This document shows positions 61,472 to 64,000 of a stretch of 64,000 nucleotides of DNA, in pieces. Numbering within the stretch: position 1 is the first letter of the stretch; every line of letters begins with the position of its first letter. Source of the stretch: an uncultured Ulvibacter sp. (GTDB lineage Bacteria; Bacteroidota; Bacteroidia; Flavobacteriales; Flavobacteriaceae); the NCBI GenBank assembly GCA_938041335.1, contig CALIAF010000025.1:62001-126000 (forward strand), in the 5' to 3' direction. A program made the position numbers and the translations under genes. Below the pieces are notes generated by a model. It was not told the origin of the DNA, ran no database searches, and worked only from the letters and a program-made list of their open reading frames with translations.

Positions 61472-64000
61472 ATGCTACAAGCAACACCATATATTCCTGT
61501 AAATAAAGTTAGAATTGTAACCGCCGCCTCTCTTTTTGATGGTCACGATGCTGCCATAAACATTATGCGACGTATTATTCAATCTACGGGTGTTGAGGTG
61601 ATCCATTTGGGTCATGATCGCAGCGTTGAAGAAGTTGTGAATACTGCTATCCAAGAAGATGCAAACGCCATTGCTCTTACTTCATATCAAGGTGGACATA
61701 ATGAGTACTTTAAGTATATGTATGATTTGCTAAAAGAAAAAGGGGCAGCACATATTAAGATTTTTGGTGGTGGTGGCGGTGTGATATTACCTTCAGAGAT
61801 TAAGGAGCTAATGGATTATGGGATTACCCGCATCTATTCTCCGGATGATGGTCGAGCGATGGGGTTACAGGGGATGATTAATGATTTGGTTAAAACTTCA
61901 GATTACCCAATAGGGGATGCTCTTAATGGTGAGTTGGCAGCATTGGCAAACAAAAACCCGGGTGCGATAGCTCGTGTTATTTCCGCAGCAGAGAATTTTC
62001 CTGAGATTGCTGCTGAAACATTACAGGCCATTGCAAAAAAGAACGAGACATTAAAGACGCCTGTGCTTGGTATTACTGGTACAGGTGGATCTGGAAAGTC
62101 TTCACTTGTTGATGAGTTAGTGAGACGATTTTTAATTGACTTCCCAGAAAAAACAATCGGACTCATTTCTGTTGATCCTTCAAAACGAAAAACAGGTGGT
62201 GCATTGTTGGGGGATAGGATTAGGATGAATGCCATTAATTCGCCAAGAGTATATATGCGTAGTCTTGCCACAAGACAGTCTAATCTTGCTTTATCTAAAT
62301 ATGTAGCACAAGCCATTGAAGTTATCAAAGCCGCGGAGTATGATCTCATTATTTTAGAAACTTCTGGAATAGGGCAAAGTGACACCGAAATTATTGAGCA
62401 TAGTGATGTTTCATTATACGTTATGACACCAGAATTTGGTGCAGCAACCCAACTTGAAAAAATTGACATGCTTGATTTTGCAGACCTAGTTGCTATCAAT
62501 AAATTTGACAAACGAGGTTCGCTTGATGCCTTGCGTGATGTCAAAAAACAATATATGCGTAACCATCAATTATGGGAAACGCATCAAGACGATCTACCTG
62601 TTTTTGGTACCATTGCTTCGCAGTTTAATGACCCAGGGATGAATAAGCTTTATAGTGCAGTGATGGCAGAGCTTCAAGAAAAAACGGAGACTGAATTAAA
62701 GTCAAGTTTTGAGATTACCGATGAGATGAGCGAAAAGATTTTTGTGATTCCTCCGGCCAGAACGAGATATCTTTCTGAGATTTCAGAAAACAACAGAGGG
62801 TACGATAAAACGGCAAATGAGCAAGCCGAAGTGGCTCAAAAACTATATGGTATTTTTAAAACCATTGAATCTGTTACCGGATCAATGCCTGAGTTTGATA
62901 AAGCCGGTTTGGATAGTGATGCCTTTAAAATTTCAGAAGAAAACAAAGACCTAGTTAGTTTATTAAATGCAGAGTTTGACCGCGTAAAATTAAACCTTGA
63001 TCCGTATAACTGGGAAGTTATTACAGGTTGGGATGAAAAAGTAAATAAGTACAAAAATCCTGTGTATACATTTAAAGTGCGTGACAAAGAAATTCATATT
63101 GATACGCATACGGAGAGTTTATCGCATTCGCAAATACCTAAAGTCGCTTTGCCTAAGTATCAAGCTTGGGGAGATATCTTAAGATGGACCCAGCAAGAGA
63201 ATGTTCCAGGAGAATTTCCATACACCTCAGGATTGTATCCGTTTAAAAGAACAGGAGAAGATCCTACTAGAATGTTTGCTGGTGAAGGTGGACCTGAAAG
63301 AACCAATAGACGTTTTCATTATGTAAGTATGGGATTGCCAGCAAAACGGCTATCTACGGCTTTTGATAGTGTTACCCTCTACGGAAATGATCCAGATCAT
63401 CGCCCAGATATCTATGGAAAGATTGGTAATGCCGGGGTATCTATTTGCTGTCTAGATGATGCTAAAAAATTATATAGTGGGTTTGATTTAAGTCACCCAA
63501 TGACTTCTGTGTCCATGACCATTAATGGACCGGCACCGATGCTATTAGGCTTCTTTATGAATGCTGCTATTGATCAAAATTGTGAGAAGCATATTAAAGA
63601 AAATAAACTCGAACTCGAAGTTGAAGCACGAATAAAAGAAATCTATGCGCAACGCGGAGTCAAAAGACCTACCTATCAAGGCGAATTACCAGAAGGGAAT
63701 GATGGTCTTGGGTTAATGTTGTTAGGAGTGACTGGAGATTTAGTGTTGCCAAAAGAAGTCTACTACAAGATTAAAACTGACACGATGATGCAAGTACGAG
63801 GTACTGTACAGGCAGATATTTTAAAAGAAGATCAAGCTCAAAATACATGTATTTTTTCTACAGAATTTGCATTGCGTCTTATGGGAGATGTGCAGCAATA
63901 TTTTATTGAAAAGCAGGTGCGTAATTTCTACTCTGTATCTATAAGCGGCTACCATATTGCAGAAGCTGGTGCCAACCCAATCACACAGTTAGCTTTTACA
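61472..64000 (+). CDS. icmF: IcmF, fused B12-dependent isobutyryl-CoA-type mutase (C-terminus beyond window)
   Basis: 843 codons are open to the right edge. The order is that of IcmF: a B12-binding domain ([13 protein letters not shown], His near residue 26), then a MeaB-like G-protein chaperone domain ([12 protein letters not shown] near 200, [34 protein letters not shown]), then the mutase barrel ([32 protein letters not shown]). It rearranges branched and linear acyl-CoAs using adenosylcobalamin, with the G domain guarding cofactor loading. [11 protein letters not shown] sets it apart from methylmalonyl-CoA mutase; the exact acyl substrate is not decided. Confidence 0.95.
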   Translation, partial: MLQATPYIPVNKVRIVTAASLFDGHDAAINIMRRIIQSTGVEVIHLGHDRSVEEVVNTAIQEDANAIALTSYQGGHNEYFKYMYDLLKEKGAAHIKIFGGGGGVILPSEIKELMDYGITRIYSPDDGRAMGLQGMINDLVKTSDYPIGDALNGELAALANKNPGAIARVISAAENFPEIAAETLQAIAKKNETLKTPVLGITGTGGSGKSSLVDELVRRFLIDFPEKTIGLISVDPSKRKTGGALLGDRIRMNAINSPRVYMRSLATRQSNLALSKYVAQAIEVIKAAEYDLIILETSGIGQSDTEIIEHSDVSLYVMTPEFGAATQLEKIDMLDFADLVAINKFDKRGSLDALRDVKKQYMRNHQLWETHQDDLPVFGTIASQFNDPGMNKLYSAVMAELQEKTETELKSSFEITDEMSEKIFVIPPARTRYLSEISENNRGYDKTANEQAEVAQKLYGIFKTIESVTGSMPEFDKAGLDSDAFKISEENKDLVSLLNAEFDRVKLNLDPYNWEVITGWDEKVNKYKNPVYTFKVRDKEIHIDTHTESLSHSQIPKVALPKYQAWGDILRWTQQENVPGEFPYTSGLYPFKRTGEDPTRMFAGEGGPERTNRRFHYVSMGLPAKRLSTAFDSVTLYGNDPDHRPDIYGKIGNAGVSICCLDDAKKLYSGFDLSHPMTSVSMTINGPAPMLLGFFMNAAIDQNCEKHIKENKLELEVEARIKEIYAQRGVKRPTYQGELPEGNDGLGLMLLGVTGDLVLPKEVYYKIKTDTMMQVRGTVQADILKEDQAQNTCIFSTEFALRLMGDVQQYFIEKQVRNFYSVSISGYHIAEAGANPITQLAFT

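Noticed and set aside
61903-62544. 213-residue open frame antisense to icmF
   Set aside because: It overlaps the G-protein domain of icmF completely and shows no protein-like pattern.

Overview
The window is a typical chromosomal segment of a Bacteroidota bacterium of the family Flavobacteriaceae, most likely a marine member (Dokdonia-like is a guess I cannot confirm). The evidence is the low GC content (roughly one third), the gliding/type IX secretion cluster gldKLMN, two proteins with type IX sorting tails, an XrtF exosortase pair, a type III glutamine synthetase, and promoters of the Bacteroidota form TTG-N19-TAnnTTTG. It is mostly conserved core genes, with one accessory segment and one metal/efflux region.

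Layout. 1-3.8 kb: the start of purH (cut by the window edge), a MacB/FtsX-type permease, a GAF protein of the free-methionine sulfoxide reductase type, and xrtF with its partner. 3.8-16.4 kb: a metal-handling and efflux region with a DUF3347 lipoprotein, an HYC_CC_PP protein, an HMA-MauE fusion, a TonB-dependent receptor, a periplasmic HMA protein, a Crp/Fnr regulator, then TolC, adaptor and RND pump, followed by a small gene with two in-frame stops and a DUF2892 protein. 16.4-23.4 kb, minus strand: miaB, a sigma-54 activator, lptE, a TPR protein, secG, then groES-groEL behind a sigma-54-like promoter. 23.5-33.2 kb: a membrane protein, topA, an arginase-fold protein with degenerate metal ligands, and gldKLMN.

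33.2-40.8 kb: a FAD oxidoreductase, DUF983, an ABC-F ATPase and a CPXCG zinc-ribbon gene. A bicarbonate-uptake segment follows (LysR regulator, small membrane protein, SbtA-type transporter, unknown 102-aa protein). It lies between two diverged direct repeats. Each repeat derives from the same unit, CPXCG gene plus initiator tRNA-Met: the left copy keeps the protein gene and only a scrap of the tRNA, and the right copy keeps the tRNA and a broken protein gene. 40.8-51.6 kb, minus strand apart from apt and a 26-codon gene: a large type IX secreted protein, an FMN glutamate-synthase-like protein, a TPR sensor kinase, and a BlaI/M56 peptidase pair. 51.7-64 kb: a CaCA antiporter, glutamine synthetase III, purM, prfA, pyrF, a BtuF-like protein, small conserved genes, a second type IX secreted protein, and the fused B12-dependent mutase icmF running off the right edge.

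The most unusual signals are not genes. (1) Short GC-rich hairpins lie directly upstream of start codons, mostly about 6 or about 20 nt away. (2) The 9-mer CTTCGGAAA is strongly over-represented on both strands. (3) The CPXCG-tRNA duplication brackets the sbtA segment. (4) Several genes have the -7 box so close to the start codon that their mRNAs should be leaderless.
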